From an uncultured beta proteobacterium (lineage in GTDB: Bacteria; Pseudomonadota; Gammaproteobacteria; Burkholderiales; Burkholderiaceae_C): DNA of 45,363 nucleotides. Positions 10,490-19,883 of this stretch are shown piece by piece. The stretch lies in NCBI GenBank assembly GCA_903861575.1, contig CAIOUR010000184.1, forward strand, positions 1 to 45,363. Direction: 5' to 3'. A program made the position numbers and the translations under genes. The notes under the pieces are model-generated. The model was not told where the DNA came from, searched no databases, and saw only the letters and a list, made by a program, of their open reading frames with translations. The first letter of the stretch is position 1, and each line of letters opens with the position of its first letter.

Positions 10490-11124
10490 ACACTGGTTCT
10501 ATGAAATGCAGTGTGTCGCTGATATGGGGCGCACTGCTGCTGCAACTTGGCGGCTGTGTCGCGGTGCCTGCCTTGATGGTGGGCGGCGCAGCCATGGGAA
10601 CCATGGTTGCTACCGACCGCAGAACACCGGGTGCCGTACTTGAAGATCGGGGCATCGAAGCCAAGGCCGCTTTGCGCATCCGCGAGGCCTTGGGTGACGC
10701 GGTGCATGTGAATGTATCTAGTTACAACCGCTCGGCGCTTATTACCGGGGAGGTGCCTGATGAACAGCGCAAAGTGCAGGTCGAAAAGATTGTTCTCGCC
10801 GTAGAAAACGTCCAGAAGACCCTCAATGAACTTGCCATCATGGAAAACACCTCAACCACAGCGCGGGTGTCGGATGGCATTCTGTCCTCGCGTATCCGCG
10901 CTGCGCTCATCGATGAGAAGAACCTGATTGCCAACGCCTTTAAGGTCACCACGGAGCGTGGTGTTGTCTACGTACAGGGCCGTGCGACAGCCAGAGAAAC
11001 CGCACTGATGACCGAGGTGGTCAGCGGTCTGAGCGGCGTGACACGGGTGGTGCGTGTGGTGGATGTCCTCAGCGAGGAGGACCTCTCCGGCATGCTACCC
11101 GCACCCCCTGCATTGCCCAAATGA
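10486..11124 (+). CDS. BON-domain lipoprotein (YraP/DolP-like)
   Basis: Lipobox-like LQLGGC; two BON-like segments (IREALGDAVHVNVSSYNRSALITGEV; IRAALIDEKNLIANAFKVTTERGVVYVQGRA). Confidence 0.9.
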   Translation: MNTGSMKCSVSLIWGALLLQLGGCVAVPALMVGGAAMGTMVATDRRTPGAVLEDRGIEAKAALRIREALGDAVHVNVSSYNRSALITGEVPDEQRKVQVEKIVLAVENVQKTLNELAIMENTSTTARVSDGILSSRIRAALIDEKNLIANAFKVTTERGVVYVQGRATARETALMTEVVSGLSGVTRVVRVVDVLSEEDLSGMLPAPPALPK

Positions 11125-11139
11125 TGGGCTTACCGCGTA

Positions 11140-12075
11140 TCAGCGTAGGCGTTTGATCAGGCTGGATGTATCCCAGCGACCGCCACCGGCTTGTTGTACG
11201 TCCGCGTAAAACTGATCGACTAACGCGGTAACCGGCAGTCGTGCTCCGTTGCGCTTGGCCTCGTCCAGCACCAGCCCCAAGTCTTTGCGCATCCAATTCA
11301 CCGCGAAGCCGAAATCAAATTTGTCGGCGACCATGGTCGTGCCCCGGTTGTCCATTTGCCAACTCTGAGCAGCCCCCTTGCCGATCACTTCTAGCACCTG
11401 GTTCATGTCCAACCCGGCGCGCTGTCCAAAAGCAACCGCTTCGCTGAGGCCCTGGACCAAGCCCGCAATTGCGATTTGGTTGACCATCTTCGCCAATTGG
11501 CCGCTGCCGCTGGCACCCAAAAGCGTCACGGCTTTGGAAAACGCCATGGCCACGGGTTGAATTCGGTTGAAAGCCGGGGAATCACCGCCGCACATCACGG
11601 TCAGCGCACCGTTTTGTGCGCCTGCTTGGCCGCCCGATACGGGCGCGTCAATGAAATACAGGCCGGCGTTCAGGGCAGCAATATGGAGTTCGCGTGCGAT
11701 GTCCGCCGAGGCAGTGGTGTGGTCGACCAACACCGTGCCGGCGCGCATCCCCGCAAACGCGCCATCCGGGCCCGTGACCACGCTGCGCAAATCGGCGTCG
11801 TTGCCAACGCAGCAAAATACGATGTCAGCGTGCGCTGCAGCCTCCCGGGGTGTGGCGGCATGGGTGTGCGCTCCCAATGGGCTCGGGGTCACGGCGAATT
11901 CCTCCAACCAAGCCAGTGACTTGGCCTCGGTACGGTTGTAGACGGTGACCTGGTGTCCGGCCCGTGCCAGGTGACCGGCCATGGGGCTGCCCATCACGCC
12001 CAAGCCCAAAAAGGCCACGCGGGTCGGCGCGCAGGGCGCATACGTCTTGCTGTTCACTGAAGGGGATGCATGCAT
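11140..12075 (-). CDS. NAD(P)-dependent beta-hydroxyacid dehydrogenase (GarR / 3-HIBDH family)
   Basis: VAFLGLGVMGSPMAGHLARAGHQVTVYNR, FIDAPVSGGQAGAQNGALTVMCGG motifs. Confidence 0.93.
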   Translation of the reverse strand: MHASPSVNSKTYAPCAPTRVAFLGLGVMGSPMAGHLARAGHQVTVYNRTEAKSLAWLEEFAVTPSPLGAHTHAATPREAAAHADIVFCCVGNDADLRSVVTGPDGAFAGMRAGTVLVDHTTASADIARELHIAALNAGLYFIDAPVSGGQAGAQNGALTVMCGGDSPAFNRIQPVAMAFSKAVTLLGASGSGQLAKMVNQIAIAGLVQGLSEAVAFGQRAGLDMNQVLEVIGKGAAQSWQMDNRGTTMVADKFDFGFAVNWMRKDLGLVLDEAKRNGARLPVTALVDQFYADVQQAGGGRWDTSSLIKRLR

Positions 12076-12093
12076 AAAAATGGAGATAAGTAG

Positions 12094-13242
12094 TTACAGG
12101 ATTCCCAGGTTGTCGATGCCTGAGGACCCATCGTTTATACCTGCCCGCTTGCTATGCAGCTTAATCTGCAGACGCAAGTCGTTTAAAGAGTCTGCGTTGC
12201 GCAGGGCATCGTCCAGCGTAATGGCTGCGGATTCATACAAGTCAAAGAGCACATCTTGAAACGTTTGCATACCCTCGGCACGGTGGCTGCCCATGGCGGT
12301 GCGGATCCCGGGAATGTCACCCTTGCGAATCAGTCCGCTGATCAGTGGTGTGTTGACCATGATCTCCACCGCAGCCAAGCGCCCGGTGCCGTCGGCTTTG
12401 TGAACCAGGCGTTGCGCAACCAATGCGCGCAGGTTCAGGGACAGATCCATATACAGCTGTGCGCGCTTGTTTTCCGGGAAAAAACTCACGATCCGCTCCA
12501 GCGCCTGGTTGGTGTTATTGGCATGCATAGTGGCCAGTACCAGGTGACCCGTTTCGGAAAAGCTCACGGCTTGGTCCGTTGATTCGCGATCGCGCAGTTC
12601 GCCCACGACGATGACATCGGGCGCTTGGCGCAATGCATTTTTCAAAGCGACAGACCAGTCCGATGTATCAATCCCGATTTCGCGTTGCGTGACCAGGCAC
12701 TGCTTATGGGGGTGTAAAAACTCAATCGGGTCCTCGACCGACACGATATGACCGCGGGTGTTTTGGTTAATGCAGTCCACCATGGCTGCCAGCGTGCTTG
12801 ACTTACCGGCGCCGGTGGCACCAACCAAAATGATCAAGCCCCGCTTTTGCAGTGCAATCGCCTTCAGTGCCGGCGGCAAGCCCAGGCCCTCCAAGCTCGG
12901 AGGAGTTGCAGCAATGCCCCTAAAGACCATGCCAACCTGCCCCAGCTGCATGAATGCATTGACCCGAAAGCGCGGCCGATCCGGCGGCGCAATAGCAAAA
13001 TTGCTCTCTTTGGTCTGTTGGAAGTTGTTGAGCTGGTTGGGCGTCATGATGGCCTTGGCGATAGCCAGGGTGTTATGGCCGCTCAGCGATTGGTTGGAAA
13101 GGCGTACGAACTGGCCATTGACCTTGATCGCTGGCGGGGCATTGGCGCTGAGGAACAAGTCGCTGCCCTGGCGCGCGACCAAATCGTCCAGTCGCGCATG
13201 CAGCCATGCCTGCTCAGGCAGACCTTCCCCGGCCGTGCTCAT
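12094..13242 (-). CDS. pilU: Type IV pilus retraction ATPase PilU
   Basis: LVGATGAGKSSTLAAMVD Walker A, VVGELRDRESTDQAVSFSETGHLVLATMHANN; second member of the pilT-pilU pair; start inferred at 13242. Confidence 0.93.
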   Translation of the reverse strand: MSTAGEGLPEQAWLHARLDDLVARQGSDLFLSANAPPAIKVNGQFVRLSNQSLSGHNTLAIAKAIMTPNQLNNFQQTKESNFAIAPPDRPRFRVNAFMQLGQVGMVFRGIAATPPSLEGLGLPPALKAIALQKRGLIILVGATGAGKSSTLAAMVDCINQNTRGHIVSVEDPIEFLHPHKQCLVTQREIGIDTSDWSVALKNALRQAPDVIVVGELRDRESTDQAVSFSETGHLVLATMHANNTNQALERIVSFFPENKRAQLYMDLSLNLRALVAQRLVHKADGTGRLAAVEIMVNTPLISGLIRKGDIPGIRTAMGSHRAEGMQTFQDVLFDLYESAAITLDDALRNADSLNDLRLQIKLHSKRAGINDGSSGIDNLGIL

Positions 13243-14282
13243 ACGGTAAAGCCTTCCGGTGCCTTGGCTTTGCCGCGCGCCTCGGCCAACGAAATCTTCC
13301 CGGAATGGACCAAGGTCCTCAGACTTTGGTCCAGGGTTTGCATACCCGCACCGATGCCGGTTTGCATGGAGGAGTACATCTGTGCCACCTTGCCTTCGCG
13401 TATCAAATTGCGGATCGCCGGGGTGCCCAGCATGATCTCGTGTGCTGCCACCCGGCCTTTGCCATCGGCACTTTTGCACAGGGTTTGCGAAATAACTGCC
13501 TGCAAAGATTCGGAGAGCATGGCGCGGATCATTTCCTTTTCCTCGGCGGGGAATACATCGATGATCCGGTCGATTGTCTTGGCTGCGCTGGAGGTGTGCA
13601 GGGTACCGAACACCAGGTGTCCGGTTTCAGCTGCGGTGATTGCCAGACGTATGGTCTCTAAGTCCCGCATTTCGCCCACCAGAATGGCGTCCGGGTCTTC
13701 CCGCAAGGCCGAGCGCAGCGCGTCGGCAAAGCTGTGGGTGTGGACCCCCACCTCGCGTTGATTAATCAGACAGCTCTTTGATTGGTGGACGAATTCGATG
13801 GGGTCTTCTACGGTCAGAATATGGCCTTGTACGCGTTCGTTGAGGTAGTCCACCATGGCGGCCAGGGTGGTGGACTTACCCGATCCAGTGGGTCCGGTGA
13901 CCAGAACCAGGCCGTTGTTCTTAAGGGCCAGATCGGCAAAAATTGGTGGCGCGTTCAACTCCTGTAGCGTCAAAATTTTGCTCGGTATCGTCCGAAAAAC
14001 TGCTCCGGCTCCGCGATGCTGGTTGAAGGCGTTCACGCGAAAGCGTCCCAAGCCCTCAATTTCAAACGCAAAGTCGATCTCCAAAAATTCTTCAAAGTGT
14101 TTGCGTTGGGCATCGGTCATGATGTCGGTCACCAGCGCCAGCACCGCACCGTGGTCTAGCGCATCGACGTTGATGCGGCGGGTATCGCCGTGCACGCGTA
14201 GGATGGGCGGTAGGCCAGCGGATAGGTGCAGGTCGGAGGCCTTGTTTTTGACGCCGAATGCGAGAAATTGTGTGATGTCCAT
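13239..14282 (-). CDS. pilT: Type IV pilus twitching motility ATPase PilT
   Basis: MDITQFLAFGVKNKASDLHLSAGLPP start; VTGPTGSGKSTTLAAMVDYLNE; GEMRDLETIRLAITAAETGHLVFGTLHTSSAAKTIDRIIDVFP. Confidence 0.97.
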   Translation of the reverse strand: MDITQFLAFGVKNKASDLHLSAGLPPILRVHGDTRRINVDALDHGAVLALVTDIMTDAQRKHFEEFLEIDFAFEIEGLGRFRVNAFNQHRGAGAVFRTIPSKILTLQELNAPPIFADLALKNNGLVLVTGPTGSGKSTTLAAMVDYLNERVQGHILTVEDPIEFVHQSKSCLINQREVGVHTHSFADALRSALREDPDAILVGEMRDLETIRLAITAAETGHLVFGTLHTSSAAKTIDRIIDVFPAEEKEMIRAMLSESLQAVISQTLCKSADGKGRVAAHEIMLGTPAIRNLIREGKVAQMYSSMQTGIGAGMQTLDQSLRTLVHSGKISLAEARGKAKAPEGFTV

Positions 14283-14360
14283 TTTTGTGTGTTCCCTGAT
14301 TGCCCCGAGCCGTCCGCCATTTCCGCCGGTGATGAGCGGCACTGCGGGCCGCGTTTCATT

Positions 14361-15053
14361 ATGACCAGTTTGCAAGAAAGCTTGCATCGGGTGCGCCAAC
14401 GCATCGCGCAGCAATGTGGTGTGCTCGGGCGTGACCCGCAGACGGTGCAGCTGCTGGCAGTATCCAAAACCTTTGCGCTTTCCGCCGTTTTGGAAGCACA
14501 CCAGGCGGGACAACAACAATTTGGTGAGAACTACATCCAGGAAGGCGTTGAAAAAATCGTTGCTTGCCGCGCCCGGTCAGACTGCCGGGATATGGTGTGG
14601 CATTGCATCGGCCCTATCCAGAGCAACAAAACCCGGCTCGTGGCGACGCATTTCGATTGGGTGCATACCGTCGACCGGCTGAAAATCGCGCAGCGCCTGA
14701 GCGAGCAGCGTCCGCCGGACATGCCGCCGATGCAGATCTGTATCCAGGTCAATGTCGATGGCGGCGCCAATAAGGCCGGGGTGGCGCCAGATGACGCGCT
14801 GGAGCTGGGGCGCCAGGTGGCGGCTCTGCCCCGCTTGCGCTTGCGGGGTTTGATGACCATTCCTGAACCGGCCCCGGACTATGCGAGCGCACTGGCCCCG
14901 CACCGGGCCGCTAAAGCGTTGTGGGATCACATGCGCGCCGCTGGGCTGGAGATGGACACCCTGTCGATGGGCATGAGTGCAGACCTCGAGGCTGCGCTTG
15001 CTGCCGGCAGCACCATGGTGCGGGTGGGATCGGCCATATTCGGTAGTCGATAG
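14361..15053 (+). CDS. YggS-family pyridoxal 5'-phosphate homeostasis protein
   Basis: LLAVSKTF, FGENYIQE, WHCIGPIQSNKT, LSMGMSADLEAALAAGSTMVRVGSAIFGSR. Confidence 0.96.
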   Translation: MTSLQESLHRVRQRIAQQCGVLGRDPQTVQLLAVSKTFALSAVLEAHQAGQQQFGENYIQEGVEKIVACRARSDCRDMVWHCIGPIQSNKTRLVATHFDWVHTVDRLKIAQRLSEQRPPDMPPMQICIQVNVDGGANKAGVAPDDALELGRQVAALPRLRLRGLMTIPEPAPDYASALAPHRAAKALWDHMRAAGLEMDTLSMGMSADLEAALAAGSTMVRVGSAIFGSR

Positions 15054-15128
15054 AATGTCCCCCGTTGTCGGTTACCAACCGGTTACCGCGTCCACGCCCT
15101 CACCATTGCCCATTGGAAGGAAGCATTT

Positions 15129-16193
15129 ATGGCCCTCGTTTCCATGCGTGAATTGCTCGACCACGCCGCCATCCACGGCTACGGCATTCCCGCCTTTAAC
15201 GTGAATAACCTGGAGCAGGTGCAGGCGGTCATGTCGGCGGCAGACGAAGCCGGAGCGCCCGTCATCTTGCAAGCCAGTGCCGGTGCGCGCAAATACGCGG
15301 GTGAGGCCTTTATCAAGCACCTGATCCAGGCGGCTATCGAGACCTACCCCCACATTCCGCTGGTCATGCACCAGGACCACGGCCAAAGCCCGGCAGTCTG
15401 TCAGGGCGCAATCGACCTGGGTTTCAGCTCGGTGATGATGGACGGCAGCCTGGAGGCCGACGGCAAAACCATCGCCAGCTACGAATACAACGTCCAAGTC
15501 ACCCGCGAGGTGGTGGCGCTGGCGCATAAGGTAGGTGTCACCGTGGAGGGCGAGCTTGGCTGCCTGGGCTCTCTGGAAACCATGCAAGGTGACAAAGAAG
15601 ACGGCCACGGCACCGACGCCACCATGACCATGGACCAGCTCTTGACCGACCCCGAGCAGGCGGCTGACTTTGTCCGCCAGACCCAGTTGGACGCCCTGGC
15701 CATTGCCATCGGAACCAGCCATGGCGCCTACAAGTTCACCCGCGAGCCCACCGGTGACATTCTGGCCATTGGCCGTATTCAAGAAATTCACCGCCGCCTG
15801 CCCAACACCCATTTGGTGATGCACGGCTCCAGCAGCGTGCCGCAGGATTTGCTGGCCACTATCAACCAGTACGGCGGGCGTATGAAGCAAACCTACGGCG
15901 TGCCGGTGGCGGAAATCCAGAAGGCCATCCAGTTCGGCGTGCGCAAAATCAACATCGATACCGACATCCGCATGGCGATGACTGGCGCGGTGCGCAAGTT
16001 CCTCCACGAAAACCCCGACAAATTTGACGCCCGCGAATGGCTCAAACCTGCGCGCGAAGCGGCTAAAGCGCTGTGCAAGCAACGGTACATCGAGTTCGGT
16101 TGCGAAGGCCAGGCGTCCACAATCAAGGGTCACAGCCTGAGCGTTATTGCGGCGCAATACAGCCGTGGTGAGTTGGCACAATCCGTTCGATGA
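15129..16193 (+). CDS. fba: Fructose-bisphosphate aldolase class II
   Basis: [61 protein letters not shown]. Confidence 0.97.
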   Translation: MALVSMRELLDHAAIHGYGIPAFNVNNLEQVQAVMSAADEAGAPVILQASAGARKYAGEAFIKHLIQAAIETYPHIPLVMHQDHGQSPAVCQGAIDLGFSSVMMDGSLEADGKTIASYEYNVQVTREVVALAHKVGVTVEGELGCLGSLETMQGDKEDGHGTDATMTMDQLLTDPEQAADFVRQTQLDALAIAIGTSHGAYKFTREPTGDILAIGRIQEIHRRLPNTHLVMHGSSSVPQDLLATINQYGGRMKQTYGVPVAEIQKAIQFGVRKINIDTDIRMAMTGAVRKFLHENPDKFDAREWLKPAREAAKALCKQRYIEFGCEGQASTIKGHSLSVIAAQYSRGELAQSVR

Positions 16194-17098
16194 CTGTCGC
16201 CCTGCATACCTCTGCGCTCCAATCCCTACCCCTGTTGGCACGCGGCAAGGTTCGCGACAACTATGCGGTGGGCACGGACCGCATCCTCATGGTCGCCAGC
16301 GACCGCCTCAGTGCCTTTGACGTGATCATGGGCGAGCCGATTCCTGGCAAGGGCGCCTTGCTCACGCGGATGGCGCTGTTCTGGTTTGACAAACTGGGCC
16401 CCAAGGGCATGAACCTGTGCCCCATTCACCTCACCGGTGATGCCCCCGAGAGTGTCGTCTCCCCCGCCGAGGTACCGCAGGTCGCGGGGCGTTCCATGCT
16501 GGTCAAACGCCTTAAACCCTTGCCGGTCGAGGCCGTGGTGCGCGGTTATCTGGCGGGCAGCGGTTGGAAAGAGTACCAAGCCGGCGGCACCGTGTGCGGC
16601 GTGCCATTGCCGGCAGGACTGCACAACGCGTCCAAGTTGCCTTCCCCGATTTACACGCCGGCTGCTAAAGCGGCGGTGGGCGATCACGACGAGAACATCA
16701 CCTTCGCCCGCACCGAACAGATGGTGGGGCCGGATCTGGCGGCGCGCATCCGCAGCATCAGTATTGCGCTGTACGAAGCGGCGGCGGCTTTCGCGCTCAC
16801 CAAGGGCATCATCATTGCCGACACCAAATTTGAATTCGGTCTGGACGCCGGTGGCACGCTGACGCTGATGGACGAGGTGCTCACCCCCGATTCCTCGCGC
16901 TTTTGGCCCCTGGAGCATTACCAGGAAGGCAGCAACCCGCCCAGCTACGACAAGCAATTTGTGCGGGATTGGTTAGAGACGGCCCAGGTCGACGGCAAGC
17001 CATGGAACAAAACTCCACCGGCACCAGTGGTGCCGGACGTAGTCATACAAAAAACTGCAGCGAAATACCAGGAAGCCTGGGAGCGGTTGACGGCGTGA
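16190..17098 (+). CDS. purC: Phosphoribosylaminoimidazole-succinocarboxamide synthase
   Basis: [54 protein letters not shown]. Confidence 0.98.
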   Translation: MTVALHTSALQSLPLLARGKVRDNYAVGTDRILMVASDRLSAFDVIMGEPIPGKGALLTRMALFWFDKLGPKGMNLCPIHLTGDAPESVVSPAEVPQVAGRSMLVKRLKPLPVEAVVRGYLAGSGWKEYQAGGTVCGVPLPAGLHNASKLPSPIYTPAAKAAVGDHDENITFARTEQMVGPDLAARIRSISIALYEAAAAFALTKGIIIADTKFEFGLDAGGTLTLMDEVLTPDSSRFWPLEHYQEGSNPPSYDKQFVRDWLETAQVDGKPWNKTPPAPVVPDVVIQKTAAKYQEAWERLTA

Positions 17099-17108
17099 GT
17101 GCCGAGCC

Positions 17109-18065
17109 TCAGTTCAGCGCCATGCTGAGCTTGCGCCGGTAGCTGGCCACCATCTGCGCTTGCGGGTCTTGCACCACCACCGTTTTACCCAGTAGCTCGA
17201 TGCCACCGGCAGCTTTGCCGGCATCGGCACCGGTGTTTTTGGGTTTTGGCGGGGTGAGCAGCTCCAGGATCGCGACCATGCTTTTGCGCGGCGCGCCGTC
17301 GCCCCAGGCTTTGTCGCGCATGATGATTTCCAGCAGCTCGTCCATGGCTGAAGTCCAAGCGCCATCGACTATCAGCACCCGGGCTTTGGCCAGGCGGGTA
17401 TCGAAATCGCGTTTGTTGGCGGCAATCACTTCGTCAAACTGCGCCGGCTCCCAAGCGCCGCGCGGGTCGGCGACCACAAACTCCACCGCCGCCAGGTACT
17501 GTTGCAGCGCCTCAAAGCGGATCTGGCGGGGGATTGCTGCCAGCGCCGGAGCCAGGGTCTCTTTGGCCTCGGCAATCAGGTTGCACTCAATCAGCAGGCG
17601 CACCAGGTCAAAGCGCACATCGTCATTGGCCGGGTCCATGTGCAGGGCGTCGGCCAGCTTGTTCAGCGCGGCTTGCGTGTCACCCGCTGCCAACAGGGCC
17701 TTGGCGTCACCGGCTTCATCGGCCGCCTGCAGGGCGTCTTCAGAAGGTAAGTGTTTGTCGAGGAAAGCTTTGATCTGCCCCTCGGGCAGCGCCCCCATGA
17801 AGCCATCAACCGGTTTGCCGCCCATCAACAGCACGCAGGTCGGAATGCTGCGAATTCCGAAGGCGGACGAAATTTGCTGCTCCTGGTCCGAGTCGATCTT
17901 GACCAGCTTGAAGCGCCCTGCGTAATCCGCTTCCAGCCGCTCCAACAAGGGTCCGATCACTTTACAGGGCCCACACCACGGGGCCCAGAAATCCACCAAC
18001 ACAGGAATGCGGTGTGAATCGGCGATGACTTCGGCTTCGAAATTGGCGACGGTGACGTTGATCAT
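17109..18065 (-). CDS. Thioredoxin with C-terminal TPR region (CnoX/YbbN family)
   Basis: VLVDFWAPWCGPCKVIGPLLERL thioredoxin active site (CGPC) plus ~200 aa helical extension. Confidence 0.93.
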   Translation of the reverse strand: MINVTVANFEAEVIADSHRIPVLVDFWAPWCGPCKVIGPLLERLEADYAGRFKLVKIDSDQEQQISSAFGIRSIPTCVLLMGGKPVDGFMGALPEGQIKAFLDKHLPSEDALQAADEAGDAKALLAAGDTQAALNKLADALHMDPANDDVRFDLVRLLIECNLIAEAKETLAPALAAIPRQIRFEALQQYLAAVEFVVADPRGAWEPAQFDEVIAANKRDFDTRLAKARVLIVDGAWTSAMDELLEIIMRDKAWGDGAPRKSMVAILELLTPPKPKNTGADAGKAAGGIELLGKTVVVQDPQAQMVASYRRKLSMALN

Positions 18066-18154
18066 GGAGGAGGGTGGACGGGTTAGAGGCTGGTGTGGGG
18101 GCTAAACGTAAAATCACGCGCTTCGTCTTTGCGCCAACCTACAGGTTTTACCCT

Positions 18155-18712
18155 ATGCCATCCAACCACCCGGATTCTTCGAGCGTGCAAAACCTGCAGA
18201 CGGGCGCAAAAATCGGTGTTGTCATGGGCTCCAGTTCGGACTGGGACACCATGCAGCACGCAGTCGCGATTCTCCAACACTTCGGTGTCGCCCACGAGGC
18301 GCAGGTCCTTTCAGCCCACCGCATGCCCGACCAGATGTTCGCCTACGCGGAGGCGGCCTCTGGGCGCGGCCTATGCGCCATCATCGCCGGTGCTGGCGGC
18401 GCAGCGCACTTGCCGGGCATGCTGGCTGCCAAAACCACGGTGCCGGTACTTGGTGTGCCGGTGGCTGGCGAACATTTGCGCGGGGTGGACGCCCTGCACA
18501 GCATCGTGCAAATGCCCAAAGGTATTCCGGTCGCCACTTTTGCCATCGGCAAGGCGGGCGCTGCCAATGCCGCGCTGTTTGCGGTGGCCTTGCTGGCCCT
18601 GCATGACGCCGCTTTGCTGGCGCGTTTGCAGGCTTACCGCGCCGAGCAAACGGCCGCGGCCCAGGCCATGGTGCTGCCCCCCGAAGCGCCCGCTGCAGGC
18701 CAGGGTGTGTGA
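18155..18712 (+). CDS. purE: 5-(carboxyamino)imidazole ribonucleotide mutase
   Basis: GVVMGSSSDWDTMQHA, SAHRMPD, IIAGAGGAAHLPGMLAAKTTVPVLGVPV. Confidence 0.97.
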   Translation: MPSNHPDSSSVQNLQTGAKIGVVMGSSSDWDTMQHAVAILQHFGVAHEAQVLSAHRMPDQMFAYAEAASGRGLCAIIAGAGGAAHLPGMLAAKTTVPVLGVPVAGEHLRGVDALHSIVQMPKGIPVATFAIGKAGAANAALFAVALLALHDAALLARLQAYRAEQTAAAQAMVLPPEAPAAGQGV

Positions 18713-18716
18713 GCCG

Positions 18717-19874
18717 GTGACCGCGCACCCAGCCTTGTTGCCACAAGCCGGCGTGACCCTGGGCGTCATGGGTGGCGGCCAACTCGGTCGCATGTTCGTG
18801 CACGCCGCCCAGGCCATGGGATACAGCACCGCCGTGCTCGACCCCGACCCGCAAAGCCCGGCCGGTCTGGTCAGCCACCACCACGTCGTCACCGCCTACG
18901 ACGATCCGGCGGGGCTTGCAGAACTGGCTGCGCTGTGCGCTGCGGTCACCACTGAATTTGAAAACGTACCCGCGCCCGCCCTGCGCACGTTGGCCGCGCA
19001 CTGCGTGGTCTCACCGCCCGCTGAAGCGGTGGCGGTCGCGCAGGACCGCGCCCAGGAAAAGGCCCATTTCGTGCGCTGCGGCGCTCCCTGTGCGCCCCAT
19101 GCTCTTATCGAAACTACAGCGCAACTTGATGCGGTGGCCGACGCACTCTTGCCCGGTATTCTCAAAACCGCCCGCATGGGCTACGACGGCAAAGGCCAGA
19201 TCCGCGTGACCGACCGCGCTGCATTGGCCCGCGCGTGGGACGCGCTGCACAAGGTGCCCTGCGTTCTTGAAAAAATGCTGCCGCTGGCGGCTGAATGTTC
19301 GGTGCTGGTGGCACGCGGTGCGGATGGCGCGATGGTGCATTTCCCGGTGCAGCGCAACCTGCACCGCGACGGCATTCTGGCGGTGACCGAGGTGTATGCG
19401 GGCAATGTGCCCGCGCCGCTCGCCGCGCAGGCGGTTGCGGCGGCTGAATCAATTGCGCGCGGTCTGGATTACGTGGGCTTGTTGTGCGTCGAATTTTTTG
19501 TGCTGCAAGACGGCAGCCTGGTGGTCAACGAAATCGCCCCGCGCCCCCATAACAGCGGGCACTACACCATGGACGCCTGCGACCAGTCGCAGTTCACGCT
19601 GCAGGTGCGTACCCTGGCCGGTCTGCCGCTGACTCCGCCGCACCAGCACAGCGCGGCCGTGATGCTGAATTTGCTGGGCGACATCTGGGCCGATGGCATG
19701 CCCGATTGGGCAGGCGTGCTGGCGCTGCCCGGGACCCACTTGCATCTGTACGGCAAAGCCCAGGCCCGCGCCGGCCGCAAGATGGGTCACCTCACCGTGA
19801 CCGCCGCCAGCGTCGAGCAGGCGCGCGCAGTGGCCTTGCAGGCCGCGCAGCTGCTCGGCATAGCGGCTTTTTAG
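18717..19874 (+). CDS. purK: 5-(carboxyamino)imidazole ribonucleotide synthase (GTG start; 18705 is an alternative)
   Basis: VTLGVMGGGQLGRMFVHAAQAMGY, LKTARMGYDGKGQ, NEIAPRPHNSGHYTMDAC; the long ORF upstream overlaps purE and is not coding. Confidence 0.95.
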   Translation: MTAHPALLPQAGVTLGVMGGGQLGRMFVHAAQAMGYSTAVLDPDPQSPAGLVSHHHVVTAYDDPAGLAELAALCAAVTTEFENVPAPALRTLAAHCVVSPPAEAVAVAQDRAQEKAHFVRCGAPCAPHALIETTAQLDAVADALLPGILKTARMGYDGKGQIRVTDRAALARAWDALHKVPCVLEKMLPLAAECSVLVARGADGAMVHFPVQRNLHRDGILAVTEVYAGNVPAPLAAQAVAAAESIARGLDYVGLLCVEFFVLQDGSLVVNEIAPRPHNSGHYTMDACDQSQFTLQVRTLAGLPLTPPHQHSAAVMLNLLGDIWADGMPDWAGVLALPGTHLHLYGKAQARAGRKMGHLTVTAASVEQARAVALQAAQLLGIAAF

Positions 19875-19883
19875 GCGCACCCG

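Noticed and set aside
12094-14282. Two adjacent similar ATPases considered as a recent tandem duplication
   Set aside because: They are the well-known pilT-pilU pair, long diverged and conserved in type IV pilus bacteria
15072-16241. 389-aa minus-strand ORF opposite fba
   Set aside because: Antisense shadow ORF; fba is unambiguous and the reverse frame lacks any domain-like sequence
18093-18716. N-terminal ~200 aa extension of the purK ORF
   Set aside because: Out-of-frame overlap with purE; Arg/Pro/Cys-rich translation is typical of a wrong frame, purK starts near 18705-18717
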